64,000 nt of DNA from Paraburkholderia sp. ZP32-5. GTDB lineage: Bacteria > Pseudomonadota > Gammaproteobacteria > Burkholderiales > Burkholderiaceae. Location: assembly GCF_021390495.1 (NCBI RefSeq), contig NZ_JAJEJP010000001.1, positions 3,224,001 to 3,288,000 on the forward strand, in the 5' to 3' direction. Each line of letters starts with the position of its first letter. Position 1 is the stretch's first letter. The notes under the pieces were generated by a model, which did no database searches, had not been told where the DNA came from, and saw only the letters and a list, made by a program, of their open reading frames with translations. Of this stretch, positions 46,276 through 54,820 are shown piece by piece. Made by a program: the position numbers and the translations under genes.

Positions 46276-46527
46276 TTACTTTTTCCGGCTGGTCTGCCGC
46301 TGTGATAATGCGGACCCAGCTGCACTTTTTGACGCGACGCCTGTCCGGCCATCGCGGAGCACCTTCGACGCGCTCGATGCTGCGCCTGACGAAGTAACTC
46401 TTTTGGGCGCGGCGACCTGCGATAGTGCGCTCCCGGCGGCAGCCTTTGAATTTTTGCCGGTCGAACCGCTCGCCAGAACCTGCGACGCATTGTGGGCCGC
46501 TTTTGGCCCCGTAACCTTACTCTTCAT
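46276..46527 (-). CDS. Small basic protein with two internal repeats, 83 aa
   Basis: Two copies of a ~28-residue unit follow each other: AAHNASQVLASGSTGKNSKA with AAGSALSQ, then AASSASKVLRDGRTGVASKS with AAGSALSQ. The composition (Ala, Ser, Lys, Gly) resembles short repeat proteins seen in Burkholderia and other genomes, of unknown role. It is the first gene of the hamA-hamB operon (24 bp spacing), so it may be a regulatory or nucleic-acid-binding accessory. Confidence 0.65.
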   Translation of the reverse strand: MKSKVTGPKAAHNASQVLASGSTGKNSKAAAGSALSQVAAPKRVTSSGAASSASKVLRDGRTGVASKSAAGSALSQRQTSRKK

Positions 46528-46750
46528 GGTTTATCCCGGTTGGATCACCTATTGAGCGAAAGCTGCACGGCAAGTATTGCACAATCGTCTAACCAAAACC
46601 TGAAATTTCGACCGATTACTCCGGGGTGCGTTGCGCAGTAACAAACGCATATAGTGAAGCCAGCAAGAATTTCCGAAGTGGATACACTTTTCACCCCACT
46701 TCACACGAACCGGGCTCCCCAAATCGCTCAAACCCCTGTAAAATCATGGG

Positions 46751-46793
46751 TTCTGCGGGCGTCGTATAATGGTAATACCCTAGCTTCCCAAGC
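46751..46793. repeat. Right attachment repeat of the island (inside tRNA-Gly)
   Basis: Identical to 26639-26681. Upstream similarity (CCTGTAAAATC) continues to about 46735 with a few mismatches. Confidence 0.9.
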
Positions 46794-46828
46794 TAGAGCC
46801 GTGGGTTCGATTCCCATCGCCCGCTCCA
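46755..46828 (+). tRNA. tRNA-Gly (anticodon CCC)
   Basis: A 74-nt cloverleaf: acceptor GCGGGCG pairs with CGCCCGC, followed by T and encoded CCA; anticodon arm CTAGC-TTCCCAA-GCTAG gives CCC at positions 34-36; T arm GTGGG-TTCGATT-CCCAT. It reads GGG codons. The 5' half comes from the island and the 3' half is chromosomal, so the gene is a functional reconstruction. Confidence 0.95.
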
Positions 46829-46862
46829 CTTTCCGGCTGAGCGTTCAGCGGAATCCAGCAAG

Positions 46863-46890
46863 AGCCGCCTCCCTGAAGGCGGCTTTTTTG
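46863..46890 (+). terminator. Intrinsic terminator of tRNA-Gly
   Basis: AGCCGCC (46863-46869) pairs with GGCGGCT (46878-46884), followed by T6, 35 nt beyond the tRNA. Confidence 0.85.
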
Positions 46891-47076
46891 TAGTAGCAAC
46901 GGCCTGACAAAGCGCGCGAATAACACGCTGTACACGCGGCGCGCGGTCCAAAGGTCACGCGACATACCGTACGTCATTACGCGGCTCCGGACCGCGAGAC
47001 ATACATCGCGTCAACGGCAAACCGTACCCGGGTACGCAAGCCGGCCGCGAAGCCCTCACCCTTAGCAGCATCGACG

Positions 47077-47853
47077 ATGATCCACGATCCCAACGACTCC
47101 GGCCTGCCGGACGAACTCCCGACTCACTCCGACTCCGACAGCGCCGACGACACGCACGGCGCCGCCGATGACACGCTGCACCACCGCCGCATTCGCAGCT
47201 TCGTCACGCGCGCGGGACGCGTGTCGACCGGCCAGCGCCGCGCGCTCGACGAACTCGGACCGCGTTTCGTGCTGCCGTTCGCGCCGCACCAGCCGGACTG
47301 GAGCGCGGTGTTTGGTCGCGAGGCGCCGCGCGTGCTGGAGATCGGTTTCGGCATGGGCGCGACTACCGCGGAAATCGCCGCACAGCGTCCCGGGGATGAT
47401 TTCCTCGGCGTCGAAGTTCACGAGCCCGGCGTCGGTGCGCTGCTGAAGCTGATCAGCGAACAGTCGCTGACGAATATCCGCATCATCCAGCACGACGCCG
47501 TCGAAGTACTCGAACAGATGATCGCGCCGGACGGCCTCGACGGCGTGCATATCTTCTTTCCGGACCCGTGGCACAAGGCACGCCATCACAAGCGCCGGCT
47601 GATACAGCCGAAGTTCGTTGCACAGCTCGTCGCGCGTCTGAAGCCCGGCGCGTATCTGCATTGCGCGACCGACTGGCAGAACTACGCGGAGCAGATGCTC
47701 GAAGTACTCAGCGCCGATCCGCTGCTCGAAAATACCGCGGACAACTACGCGCCTCGCCCCGACTATCGTCCGGTGACGAAGTTCGAGCGTCGCGGGCTGC
47801 GGCTCGGCCATGGTGTGTGGGATCTGGTATTTCGCAAGCGCGGCGGCGCCTGA
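47077..47853 (+). CDS. trmB: tRNA (guanine-N7-)-methyltransferase
   Basis: A 258-aa SAM-dependent enzyme that forms m7G46 in tRNA. The SAM site [16 protein letters not shown] is near residue 90, and the diagnostic [20 protein letters not shown] around 160-180 is followed by [10 protein letters not shown] 35-residue Asp/Ser/His-rich N-terminal extension precedes the fold. The ATG at 47077 is used; the start is uncertain because of the variable leader. A terminator follows. Confidence 0.95.
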   Translation: MIHDPNDSGLPDELPTHSDSDSADDTHGAADDTLHHRRIRSFVTRAGRVSTGQRRALDELGPRFVLPFAPHQPDWSAVFGREAPRVLEIGFGMGATTAEIAAQRPGDDFLGVEVHEPGVGALLKLISEQSLTNIRIIQHDAVEVLEQMIAPDGLDGVHIFFPDPWHKARHHKRRLIQPKFVAQLVARLKPGAYLHCATDWQNYAEQMLEVLSADPLLENTADNYAPRPDYRPVTKFERRGLRLGHGVWDLVFRKRGGA

Positions 47854-47874
47854 CGCGAACGCGCCGAACCAACG

Positions 47875-47904
47875 AAAAAGGTCTGCAATTGCAGACCTTT
47901 TTTC
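47875..47904. terminator. Bidirectional intrinsic terminator
   Basis: A 15-bp near-continuous palindrome centred on GCAATTGC has A5 on one side and T6 on the other. It separates trmB from the convergent uppP. Confidence 0.9.
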
Positions 47905-47941
47905 ATTGTTCATCGTGCGAAGAACCAACCAGTGGTGAATC

Positions 47942-48778
47942 TTAATCCGCCCAACTCAACCCGCCGCTATACCCGATCAATAGAATCAGCAAACCGAAAC
48001 CGATCCGGTACCACGCGAACACGGTGAAGTCATGCGATGCGACGTAGCGCAACAACCAGCGCACGCAGATAAACGCGCTGACGAACGCCGCCACGAAACC
48101 GAGCGCGAAGCTGCCGAGCGCATCGACAGTAAGCAGATGCCAGTCCTTGTACAACTCGTAGGCGGTCGCGCCGAAGATGATCGGAATCGCGAGAAAGAAT
48201 GAAAACTCCGTGGCGACGCGGCGCTCGAGTCCGAACAGCATGCCGCCGATAATCGTCGCGCCCGAGCGCGAGGTGCCCGGAATCAGCGCGAAGCACTGGG
48301 CAAGGCCGACCTTCAGCGCATCAAGCGCGGTCAGATCGTCGACGCTGCGCACCCGCATCGCCGCGTCGCCGCGCGCGCGCTGGCGCGCCTCGGCCCACAG
48401 GATCACGACGCCGCCCACCACCAGCGCGAACGCGACCGGCACCGGCGAAAACAGCGCCGCCTTGATCGACTTCTCGAACAGCAGGCCGAGCACGATCGCC
48501 GGAATCGTCGCGATGATCACGTTCAGCGTGAAGCGGCGCGCGTCGGGACGGCTCGGCAAACCCATCACCACGTCGCCGATGCGGCGGCGAAACTCCCAGC
48601 ACACCGCGAAAATCGCGCCGAGCTGAATCACGACGTCGAAGGTTTTCGCATGCTCGTCGGAGAAATCCAGCAGGCTGCCGACGACGATCAGATGCCCGGT
48701 GCTCGACACCGGCAGGAACTCCGTCAAGCCCTCGACGACGCCAAGAATCAACGCTTTGCAAGCCAGTAGCCAGTCCAT
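47942..48778 (-). CDS. uppP: Undecaprenyl-diphosphate phosphatase
   Basis: A 278-aa inner-membrane protein (BacA/UppP) that regenerates undecaprenyl phosphate for peptidoglycan and O-antigen synthesis and whose overproduction gives bacitracin resistance. The (E/Q)xxxE motif lies in [19 protein letters not shown], and [17 protein letters not shown] is the PGxSRSxxT motif. Seven or eight hydrophobic segments, usual length. Confidence 0.96.
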   Translation of the reverse strand: MDWLLACKALILGVVEGLTEFLPVSSTGHLIVVGSLLDFSDEHAKTFDVVIQLGAIFAVCWEFRRRIGDVVMGLPSRPDARRFTLNVIIATIPAIVLGLLFEKSIKAALFSPVPVAFALVVGGVVILWAEARQRARGDAAMRVRSVDDLTALDALKVGLAQCFALIPGTSRSGATIIGGMLFGLERRVATEFSFFLAIPIIFGATAYELYKDWHLLTVDALGSFALGFVAAFVSAFICVRWLLRYVASHDFTVFAWYRIGFGLLILLIGYSGGLSWAD

Positions 48779-48863
48779 CCGTGCCTCTTATCGCGGTAGG
48801 TTGTTGCAACGAGGGCCCGCGCGGGAACGATCCGGATATGCGCGGCCCTGCCGGCCGCGCGCG

Positions 48864-49457
48864 TCATTTTTCGACGATCTGCACGCGTATGCCGTTTGTA
48901 AGGATGGTGATTGTACCGGGTTCGTAATTCACGCCGGCAAATTGCAGCTGCTCAGGTTTGAACGTGTGAATCGGATAGTTGGTCAGCAACTGCGTGGCGA
49001 GCAGCGCCGCCGCGGCATTGATCTGTTGCGTATAGGCCTGCGCCTGACCGCTGACGCTGACGTTGTCGACACTCGGCGACTTGAGGATCACCGAGCGGCT
49101 CGCTTCGTCGTACGCGAGTGCGCTCGACAGCGTGAACACGCCATCGACCGGCTGCTGCAAAAACGGGCTCGCGAAGCGCACATCGAGCTTCACCGACACG
49201 CGATTCGCGTCGGGCAGCAGGTCCACCACCGGGTTGGCCAGCGCGACATCGAACACCTGCGATACCGTGCGCTGATACGGGAATTTGCGCTGCACCGCTT
49301 CCTGCACCTGCTGCTTCGAAAACGTGTAGTGCGACGGAATGAACGGAAACGTCGAACTCGCGCAGGCCGCGAGCGACACGGTGATGCCGAGCGCGCTGCA
49401 ACTGGCGAGCGCGATACGTAGAAAGCGGCGCCGGGCGGGCGCTGCGAATCGAGTCAT
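48864..49457 (-). CDS. DUF1439 domain lipoprotein
   Basis: A 197-aa lipoprotein: signal region RRRFLRIALASCSALGITVS ending in a lipobox LAAC, then a DUF1439-type domain (IPSHYTFSKQQVQEAVQRKF, VDGVFTLSSALAYDEASRSV), related to YceB of E. coli. The ATG at 49457 has an AGGAGA 9 nt upstream; the frame extends to 50084 without features. Envelope protein of unknown role. Confidence 0.88.
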   Translation of the reverse strand: MTRFAAPARRRFLRIALASCSALGITVSLAACASSTFPFIPSHYTFSKQQVQEAVQRKFPYQRTVSQVFDVALANPVVDLLPDANRVSVKLDVRFASPFLQQPVDGVFTLSSALAYDEASRSVILKSPSVDNVSVSGQAQAYTQQINAAAALLATQLLTNYPIHTFKPEQLQFAGVNYEPGTITILTNGIRVQIVEK

Positions 49458-49566
49458 GCGAAATCTCCTGTGGATGCCGTTGTGGGCATCTTTGCGTACG
49501 TTTGCCTGATATGGCTTGTTGCTTGCGCAGCCGCGTTGATCACAGCGCGCTATGCGCAACAGACGG

Positions 49567-49839
49567 TTAGCGACGAGATAGTGATTGCGGCTGCGTTTGC
49601 GCTTCGAGTTGCGTGAGCCACGCAAGCGCCTCGCCGCGGTTCGCGCCGCACATGTCGAGTTGCGGTTGCAGACCCGAGCAACACGCCGGGCGCTCCGGCC
49701 GGCCGAAGATTGCGCAACGCAGATCGTCGCCGAGTTGCACGCAGCGCACGCCCGCCGGCTTGCCGAGCGGCATGCCGGGAATCGGGCTCGAAATGGATGG
49801 CGCAATACAGCAAGCGCCGCAATTAGCTCGGCAATGCAT
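49567..49839 (-). CDS. YkgJ family cysteine-cluster protein
   Basis: A 90-aa protein with the YkgJ signature: CRANCGACCIAPSISSPIPG followed by MPLGKPAGVRCVQLGDDLRC and a later RPACCSGL. The eight or so Cys residues are likely to bind an Fe-S or zinc centre. A 64-bp part of the N-terminal coding region recurs at 50670-50733. Function of the family is unproven. Confidence 0.9.
   Translation of the reverse strand: MHCRANCGACCIAPSISSPIPGMPLGKPAGVRCVQLGDDLRCAIFGRPERPACCSGLQPQLDMCGANRGEALAWLTQLEAQTQPQSLSRR
49756..49820. repeat. 64/65-bp dispersed direct repeat, copy 1 (inside the ykgJ-like gene)
   Basis: Starts CGGCTTGCC and ends CAAGCGCCGC; similar to 50670-50733 with about ten differences and one indel. 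Confidence 0.85.
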
Positions 49840-49902
49840 AATTGGCGTTCAGGGTTCCACAAGAAGGTCGACGCAGTTTCACTGAGAACATGGAGAGTGC
49901 CG

Positions 49903-50559
49903 GTGAAAAATATCGTGAAGCTGTTGGCGGCATCTCTGTCGCTGACGGCGATTTTGGCTATCGAAGCGCATGCCACGACCGTCCGCTCCGATGAAGGGAA
50001 CATTACCACGGTCGATGATGCTGGCGTCACAAGGCAACTTACCAAAAGCGGTTTGGACTTTGCGCCCGTTGTTTCCCCTGACAATCAGCGTATCGCCTTT
50101 GTTCGTCAAACACCGCACCGAAAGGTTGACACCGCGCTCGGTTCGGAAAGCGCCAACGAAATTTGGGTGATGAGTATCGATGGCACAGCGCAACGTCTAC
50201 TCGTCGAGGCGCACAGCGATAAAGACCCGAAGCAGGCTCTCGCCGCACTGCATTCGCCCACTTTTTCGCCCGACGGACAGATTGTCTACTTTTTGAGCTC
50301 AGCCTGGGTCACTTCCGGTGCCGTGCACGCTGTCAACCTGGCGAACGCCAAGGAGCGGTTCGTCACAGCGGGGAACAGCCTGGAGGTCGTTCCTACAGGC
50401 CAGTATGCAGGCAACCTTATCGTCAACCAACATCGGTATTGGCTTGCGGGCGGGTCGTACGACTGGTTCTGGCTCGTTTCACCCACTGGCCAGGATAGAG
50501 GACCAATTGGCCCGGAGGACAGCAACGTTGAGAATTTCAAGTCTCTGTTTGCCAGGTAG
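49903..50559 (+). CDS. Exported TolB/PD40-like beta-propeller repeat protein
   Basis: A 218-aa protein with a signal peptide (KNIVKLLAASLSLTAILAIE, then AHA) and at least two PD40/WD40-like blades: FAPVVSPDNQRIAFVRQ and SPTFSPDGQIVYFLSSA. The GTG at 49903 has GGAG 7 nt upstream, and the signal peptide begins there; the frame continues upstream to 49585 antisense to the ykgJ-like gene. It lies between two direct repeats. Periplasmic; function unknown. Confidence 0.8.
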   Translation: MKNIVKLLAASLSLTAILAIEAHATTVRSDEGNITTVDDAGVTRQLTKSGLDFAPVVSPDNQRIAFVRQTPHRKVDTALGSESANEIWVMSIDGTAQRLLVEAHSDKDPKQALAALHSPTFSPDGQIVYFLSSAWVTSGAVHAVNLANAKERFVTAGNSLEVVPTGQYAGNLIVNQHRYWLAGGSYDWFWLVSPTGQDRGPIGPEDSNVENFKSLFAR

Positions 50560-50659
50560 CTTTTGCGCGGCTGGCATGACCTGACTTCTCGCCTACCAGG
50601 AATCAGGTGGCTACTACTCCGCTGGCTGTGTGAGTCGAGTGTTCGCCGCGAGTGAAATT

Positions 50660-50742
50660 ACATGACATACGGCTTGCCATCCGGCATGCCGGGAATCGAC
50701 TCGAAATCGACGGCGCGATACAGCAAGCGCCGCATCTGGGTG
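50660..50742 (-). pseudogene. Fragment of a second ykgJ-like gene
   Basis: Reads MRRLLYRAVDFESIPGMPDG on the minus strand, matching in DNA the first coding exon-like part of the ykgJ-family gene (49756-49820) over 64 bp at roughly 85% identity. It lacks the Cys motifs, the start codon and the remainder, so it is a remnant. Confidence 0.7.
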
Positions 50743-50818
50743 ATGAGTGAAAGCGAGCAGCTTGCCCGCCGATCGATTTTCAGCCATAATCTGCGCCTTC
50801 TGCAATTTACGCAGATCT

Positions 50819-50903
50819 GCCCAGGTGGTGAAATTGGTAGACGCAGGGGACTCAAAATCCCCCGCCGCAAGGCGTGCCGGTTCGATTCCGGCCCTGGGCA
50901 CCA
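50819..50903 (+). tRNA. tRNA-Leu (anticodon CAA)
   Basis: An 85-nt class II tRNA with acceptor GCCCAGG pairing with CCTGGGC, encoded ACCA, anticodon stem GGGGA/TCCCC around CTCAAAA giving CAA at 34-36, a variable arm, and T arm GCCGG-TTCGATT-CCGGC. It reads UUG. The integrase gene of the downstream element begins 174 bp after it. Confidence 0.95.
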
Positions 50904-50936
50904 AAGCTGGATTTCTACGGAACACCAAGGAACATC

Positions 50937-50970
50937 AAAACCCGCTACGGCAACCGCTCTAGCGGGTTTT
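50937..50970 (+). terminator. Intrinsic terminator downstream of tRNA-Leu
   Basis: AAAACCCGCTA (50937-50947) pairs with TAGCGGGTTTT (50960-50970), followed by T6 with one interruption. Confidence 0.85.
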
Positions 50971-51077
50971 TTCTTTCCTGAGTGTTCCAGATTGACCCAT
51001 AGACAGCCGGGGGTATGAGGGGGTATTTTTCGGGGTATGTAGTCTCGCTCAGGCTGCTTCAACGCTCAGATACCCCC

Positions 51078-52283
51078 ATGCCGCTCACCGATGCCGCCAT
51101 CAGGAACACGAAGCCAACGGACAAGGCCCAGAAGCTATTCGACGGCGGCGGCCTGTTCCTGCTCGTAACACCGGCCGGCCGCCGTTACTGGCGACTCAAG
51201 TACCGGATAGCCGGAAAGGAGAAGCTACTTGCGCTCGGCGTCTATCCAGACGTGTCACTAGCGGCAGCGCGCAAGAAGCGTGACGAGGCGCGCGAGAAGC
51301 TGGCGGCCGGCGTCGATCCAGGCGAAGCAAAGAAGGCCGACAAACGTGCCGTGCGAATCGCCGCGGCCAACTCGTTTGAAGCGGTTGCTTTGGCATGGAT
51401 GGACGAGCGCCGTCCGTACGTCGAACAGGCGCAGTACGACAAGACGCTGGCTCGCTTTCAGAACGACGCCTTTCCGTGGCTCGGCAAACGTCCCATCTCG
51501 GAGATCGAGGCGCCGGAGATCCTCGACGTGCTAAAGCGCGTGGACGGCCGCGGCGCGCGCTTCACTGCTCATCGGCTGCGCGGCGAAATCAGCCGTGTGT
51601 TCCGCTACGGTATCAAGGAAGGCTTCTGCAAGTCCGATCCGGCGCGCGATCTCGTCGGCGCCATTCCGCCAGCTCAGACCGAACACTTCGCCTCGATCAC
51701 CGAGCCGGCCAAGGTCGGCGAGATGCTGCGCGCCTTCGACGGCTTTGCCGGCACATTTCCGGTGCTGTGCGCGCTCAAGTTGGCCCCTATGCTGTTCGTC
51801 CGGCCAGGTGAGTTGCGGCAAGCGGAGTGGTCAGAATTCGATCTGGACAAGGGTGAGTGGCGTTATCACGTCAGCAAGACAAAGACAGAGCATCTGGTGC
51901 CGCTCGCCGCCCAAGCCGTGGCGATCCTGCGCGAGTTGCACGCGCTCACCGGCGCCGGCCGCTACGTGTTCCCGGGCGCGCGCGATCGCAACCGCCCGAT
52001 GAGCGAAGCGACGATCAATGCCGCGCTGCGCCGCCTCGGCTACGACACCCGCACGGAGATTACCGGTCACGGCTTCAGGGCGATGGCGCGTACCATCCTG
52101 CACGAGGAACTCGAGCACAAACCGGAAGTGATCGAGCACCAGCTCGCGCACGCCGTTCCCGATAACCTCGGATCGGCTTACAACCGGACGAAGTTCATCC
52201 GCGCGCGGCGAAGCATGATGCAGGAATGGGCCGACTATCTGGGCCGCCTGAAAGACGGGTCGGAGGTTGATGCCACCGATTGA
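51078..52283 (+). CDS. Tyrosine integrase with DUF4102 N-terminal domain (P4-type)
   Basis: A 401-aa integrase. The N-terminal DUF4102 arm-binding domain shows MPLTDAAIRNTKPTDKAQKL and LFDGGGLFLLVTPAGRRYWR; the catalytic domain has Arg in MLFVRPGELRQAEW, TGHGFRAMARTIL (HxxR), a HQLAHAVPDN His and a Tyr in GSAYNRTKF. The active site is complete. The ATG at 51078 is used; the frame continues to 51015. It should recombine at the 3' end of tRNA-Leu. Confidence 0.95.
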   Translation: MPLTDAAIRNTKPTDKAQKLFDGGGLFLLVTPAGRRYWRLKYRIAGKEKLLALGVYPDVSLAAARKKRDEAREKLAAGVDPGEAKKADKRAVRIAAANSFEAVALAWMDERRPYVEQAQYDKTLARFQNDAFPWLGKRPISEIEAPEILDVLKRVDGRGARFTAHRLRGEISRVFRYGIKEGFCKSDPARDLVGAIPPAQTEHFASITEPAKVGEMLRAFDGFAGTFPVLCALKLAPMLFVRPGELRQAEWSEFDLDKGEWRYHVSKTKTEHLVPLAAQAVAILRELHALTGAGRYVFPGARDRNRPMSEATINAALRRLGYDTRTEITGHGFRAMARTILHEELEHKPEVIEHQLAHAVPDNLGSAYNRTKFIRARRSMMQEWADYLGRLKDGSEVDATD

Positions 52284-52935
52284 TTTAGTTTGACGGTGAG
52301 TCTCCGCATTTTCTCCGAGACGCCCGTCCAGCAACGATTGCAAGTGCTACCGCTGCCCCAATCCGTCCAGGCTACGTCAAACAAAACCTTCAATGCTCCA
52401 TCAAGGTAAATCCCCGGATCGTGGGTATTGCCGAGGCCAGAAACCCACCAAAACCGTGGTAACCAACGTGGTAACCATGCGACTGGTAACCGATGCGAGA
52501 CAGGCTGTTTCCGTGGCAACCTGGCTGGCAACCATGCTGCGGCGCTGTTGTTGATTCCGCAACAATCTACGTTCGCGGATTTTCCGGTTCGGATTTATTC
52601 GTTCGGAAAAGGGTGCCCGGATTCAGGGCATACCTGCGGCCAACAATGGTTTCCAGCCGATCGGCGCGTTTCGAAACTGCGGAGTTAAAATATCTCCGTG
52701 CGGCCACCGGAGGTTCAAACTAGCCCGCCCTGGCAGCGGGAGGTACCTTATTTAAACGGTCGGCCGTACCCGATTGCGTTTGAGACGCTGGTCCGCGAAA
52801 CCAGATTTGAAATCTGATTCGGCAAAGTCGGACTTGAAGTTTCACTTTCCGCGCCGTGCATATGGCGACGCCGGCTATCGCTGGTAACCCATCTGTTATA
52901 TTTCGCCTATCAAGGCTGACTATCACCAAACGACC
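52284..52935. other. Non-coding region after the integrase with GGYAACC iterons
   Basis: A 652-bp spacer. Five copies of GGTAACC/GGCAACC lie at 52458, 52470, 52485, 52515 and 52527; two pairs are 12 bp apart. Such direct repeats could be arm-type integrase or excisionase sites. The rest shows no gene or other structure; 52740-52900 is moderately AT-rich. Confidence 0.5.
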
Positions 52936-53067
52936 ATGGGCATCAATTGGAGTGCGTTTTACGACATGGCGGGGCTGCCGATGCTGGTTATTTTAGGCAT
53001 CGGCGTCGTCACTGCGATTGTGTACACGACGGCCGAACGCCTCATCAACGGTCGCCGCAAAAGATAG
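52936..53067 (+). CDS. Small single-helix membrane protein, 43 aa
   Basis: MGINWSAFYDMAGLPMLVIL, then GIGVVTAIVYTTAERLINGR and RKR: one TM helix with a basic C-terminus, like small phage membrane proteins. The frame is complete from the ATG at 52936 to TAG at 53065-53067, ending just before the convergent membrane-protein gene. Function unknown; holin-like or inhibitor roles are only guesses. Confidence 0.5.
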   Translation: MGINWSAFYDMAGLPMLVILGIGVVTAIVYTTAERLINGRRKR

Positions 53068-54210
53068 TCATCGCGGAACTGTTACCGTCCAATCCGGCGG
53101 AACAGTCAATTCATAACCGGTCGGCGTATCGACGATCGTCCATGTCTTCCATGCGCCGGCCTCAAAGCGCGTTGCACTTGCCAGCAGAACTATTCCAGCG
53201 AACAGGCCAGCTGCACAGCAGATCGCGCGGCTACGCGCAGTCGTGGCAGCCAATATCGAAGCCCATCCGAACATCAGAAGGGGAATGTACAGATAGCGGC
53301 TTCCGGCTCCGTACCAGACGAACGCGTGAGCATACCCATTCACCCGGTAAGCGCCTAGGCCCCAGATCGCGATGCCAACGGCGCAAATGAAACCGCCAAT
53401 CAGTGCTGAATCACTACCAGCAATGGTAACCATCAGCCAGGCGGCCATCGCCCAGCCGAGCCACAACGGGGCTTGACCAGGCAGCAGATCGACAAACAAC
53501 TCCTTCGGCGCGCGGTGCAGCCAATCCACCTTTCCGGGCGGCGGTGTATAGGCCGGATGGGTGTGCATGATCCAGGCTTGACCGAGGACGGCGAGCGCAT
53601 AACAGGCGAGCCATGCAATCTGCTTTCGACTCAGTAGTTTGCGCTTCCAGAATGCTGCGATCGCGACCGCTGGCGAGACCAATACTCCGAAAGGTCCAGT
53701 CAAACCAAGCATTGCGGTCACAAGTGCGCGCGGCCAGATCCACGATGTCGGTGGATCAAACAGACATTCCCACAGCAGCGCCAGTAGGACCGGGAACATC
53801 ATCCATTGCAGGTTGGTGATCGACAACAGCACTTCGCCCTGTTGCGGAGAAAGGACTAACGCAAGTCCCAGGAGCATCGCGACGAGCGGCGCTCGGACAG
53901 CCGCCGCGATATAGGCGCATGCCGCAGCCGTCACCAACAGGCTGGCTATCACGAACACATACGGCGCATAGCCGATCGGCGTGAGCGTGAACTGACCGTA
54001 GGCGATCAGCCGCGGCAACAGATGCAGGTAGCCTGCATAGTCGAACAGGATGGAATGCCGTCCTAGTTGATGCGCCTGTGCGATGAATACGCTCGCGTCT
54101 TCTGCCCAAAGGAATCCATGGGCTAGCCGATCAGGCGCACGGAACCAGATGATGAGGATGGCGAGCAGAAAAACGGTCGCGGCCCGGACGCGAGGGTTAG
54201 TTATATTCAT
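53068..54210 (-). CDS. Multi-pass membrane protein, possible GT-C glycosyltransferase (lysogenic conversion candidate)
   Basis: A 380-aa protein with about ten hydrophobic segments. A loop after the first helix has LWAEDASVFIAQAHQLGRHS, whose acidic residues resemble the DxD/ExD motif of GT-C enzymes. Phage-encoded proteins of this type next to tail genes often alter surface glycans (Gtr systems), but no gtrA or gtrB partner is seen. Assignment is therefore tentative. Confidence 0.6.
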   Translation of the reverse strand: MNITNPRVRAATVFLLAILIIWFRAPDRLAHGFLWAEDASVFIAQAHQLGRHSILFDYAGYLHLLPRLIAYGQFTLTPIGYAPYVFVIASLLVTAAACAYIAAAVRAPLVAMLLGLALVLSPQQGEVLLSITNLQWMMFPVLLALLWECLFDPPTSWIWPRALVTAMLGLTGPFGVLVSPAVAIAAFWKRKLLSRKQIAWLACYALAVLGQAWIMHTHPAYTPPPGKVDWLHRAPKELFVDLLPGQAPLWLGWAMAAWLMVTIAGSDSALIGGFICAVGIAIWGLGAYRVNGYAHAFVWYGAGSRYLYIPLLMFGWASILAATTARSRAICCAAGLFAGIVLLASATRFEAGAWKTWTIVDTPTGYELTVPPDWTVTVPR

Positions 54211-54280
54211 GGCGGCGAAGATAACAAACCCATAGGGCGCCGTCCATGAAATTCCAATGAGGTCGGCCAGCCTCTTTGCT

Positions 54281-54817
54281 CTACGCGATGGTTACTGAAG
54301 TCGGCGGCAATACGCTTGATTGCCCAGCAATGACCGCGCGGCAACCGTACACATAATCACGCACGGTTTGCGCGAAATCGGTGAAATTCGCTTCATTGAA
54401 GCTGTGCAATGCGCCGTTAGCATCGGGATAGCTGAACGTTGATGCTCCACCCGGAAAGCCTTTCCCGGCATTCAGGCTGGTCTCGATCGCAATGACGTCC
54501 GCCTGACTCAGCGAGTCGACCGCATAGGTGCCGTTGAGTGCTGGCGTTCCGGTGCTGGAAACCGCGAGGCCCGCATTCAGTGCAGCATAGGCCAAGTGAA
54601 TCAGCGCGGCAGAGGCAAGCTGTTCCGCCGTTGGCGGCGTCGGCGCGACGAGTTCTCCATCGGCTATTGTCCAGCCCGGATTTGCAAGGCATATCTGCCA
54701 CTGATCATTCGTGATCTCGATGGCCGTCACGCCTTCGGGGACGGGACTGTCGATGTCGTCGTAGAAGGCAACAATAGGACCAGGGTCGGTCTTGTAGGCT
54801 GCTAGTTTCTGGCTCAT
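54281..54817 (-). CDS. Phage tail fibre assembly-like protein (DUF4376 type)
   Basis: A 178-aa protein: MSQKLAAYKTDPGPIVAFYD and DQWQICLANPGWTIADGELV resemble phage tail-fibre assembly chaperones; the C-terminal half (LSQADVIAIETSLNAGKGFP, DANGALHSFNEANFTDFAQT) matches the DUF4376 pattern. It follows the tail fibre gene by 3 bp on the same strand, the usual fibre-assembly order. Confidence 0.75.
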   Translation of the reverse strand: MSQKLAAYKTDPGPIVAFYDDIDSPVPEGVTAIEITNDQWQICLANPGWTIADGELVAPTPPTAEQLASAALIHLAYAALNAGLAVSSTGTPALNGTYAVDSLSQADVIAIETSLNAGKGFPGGASTFSYPDANGALHSFNEANFTDFAQTVRDYVYGCRAVIAGQSSVLPPTSVTIA

Positions 54818-54820
54818 GTT

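Larger units (their letters stand above)
26639..46793. mobile_element. Genomic island integrated at tRNA-Gly(CCC)
   Basis: About 20 kb bounded by 43-bp direct repeats of the tRNA-Gly 5' half. It carries a PrimPol-helicase, tyrosine integrase, XRE regulators and several defence-type genes, and no capsid, portal, terminase or conjugation gene was seen. AT-rich stretches and codon use differ from both flanks. The right copy is part of the intact tRNA, so the island supplied a new tRNA 5' half and upstream region. The integrase lies centrally rather than beside an attachment site, so the island may be composite. Confidence 0.85.

Noticed and set aside
52458..52533. CRISPR-like array
   Set aside because: Repeats are only 7 bp and spacing is irregular and short; no cas genes in the window.
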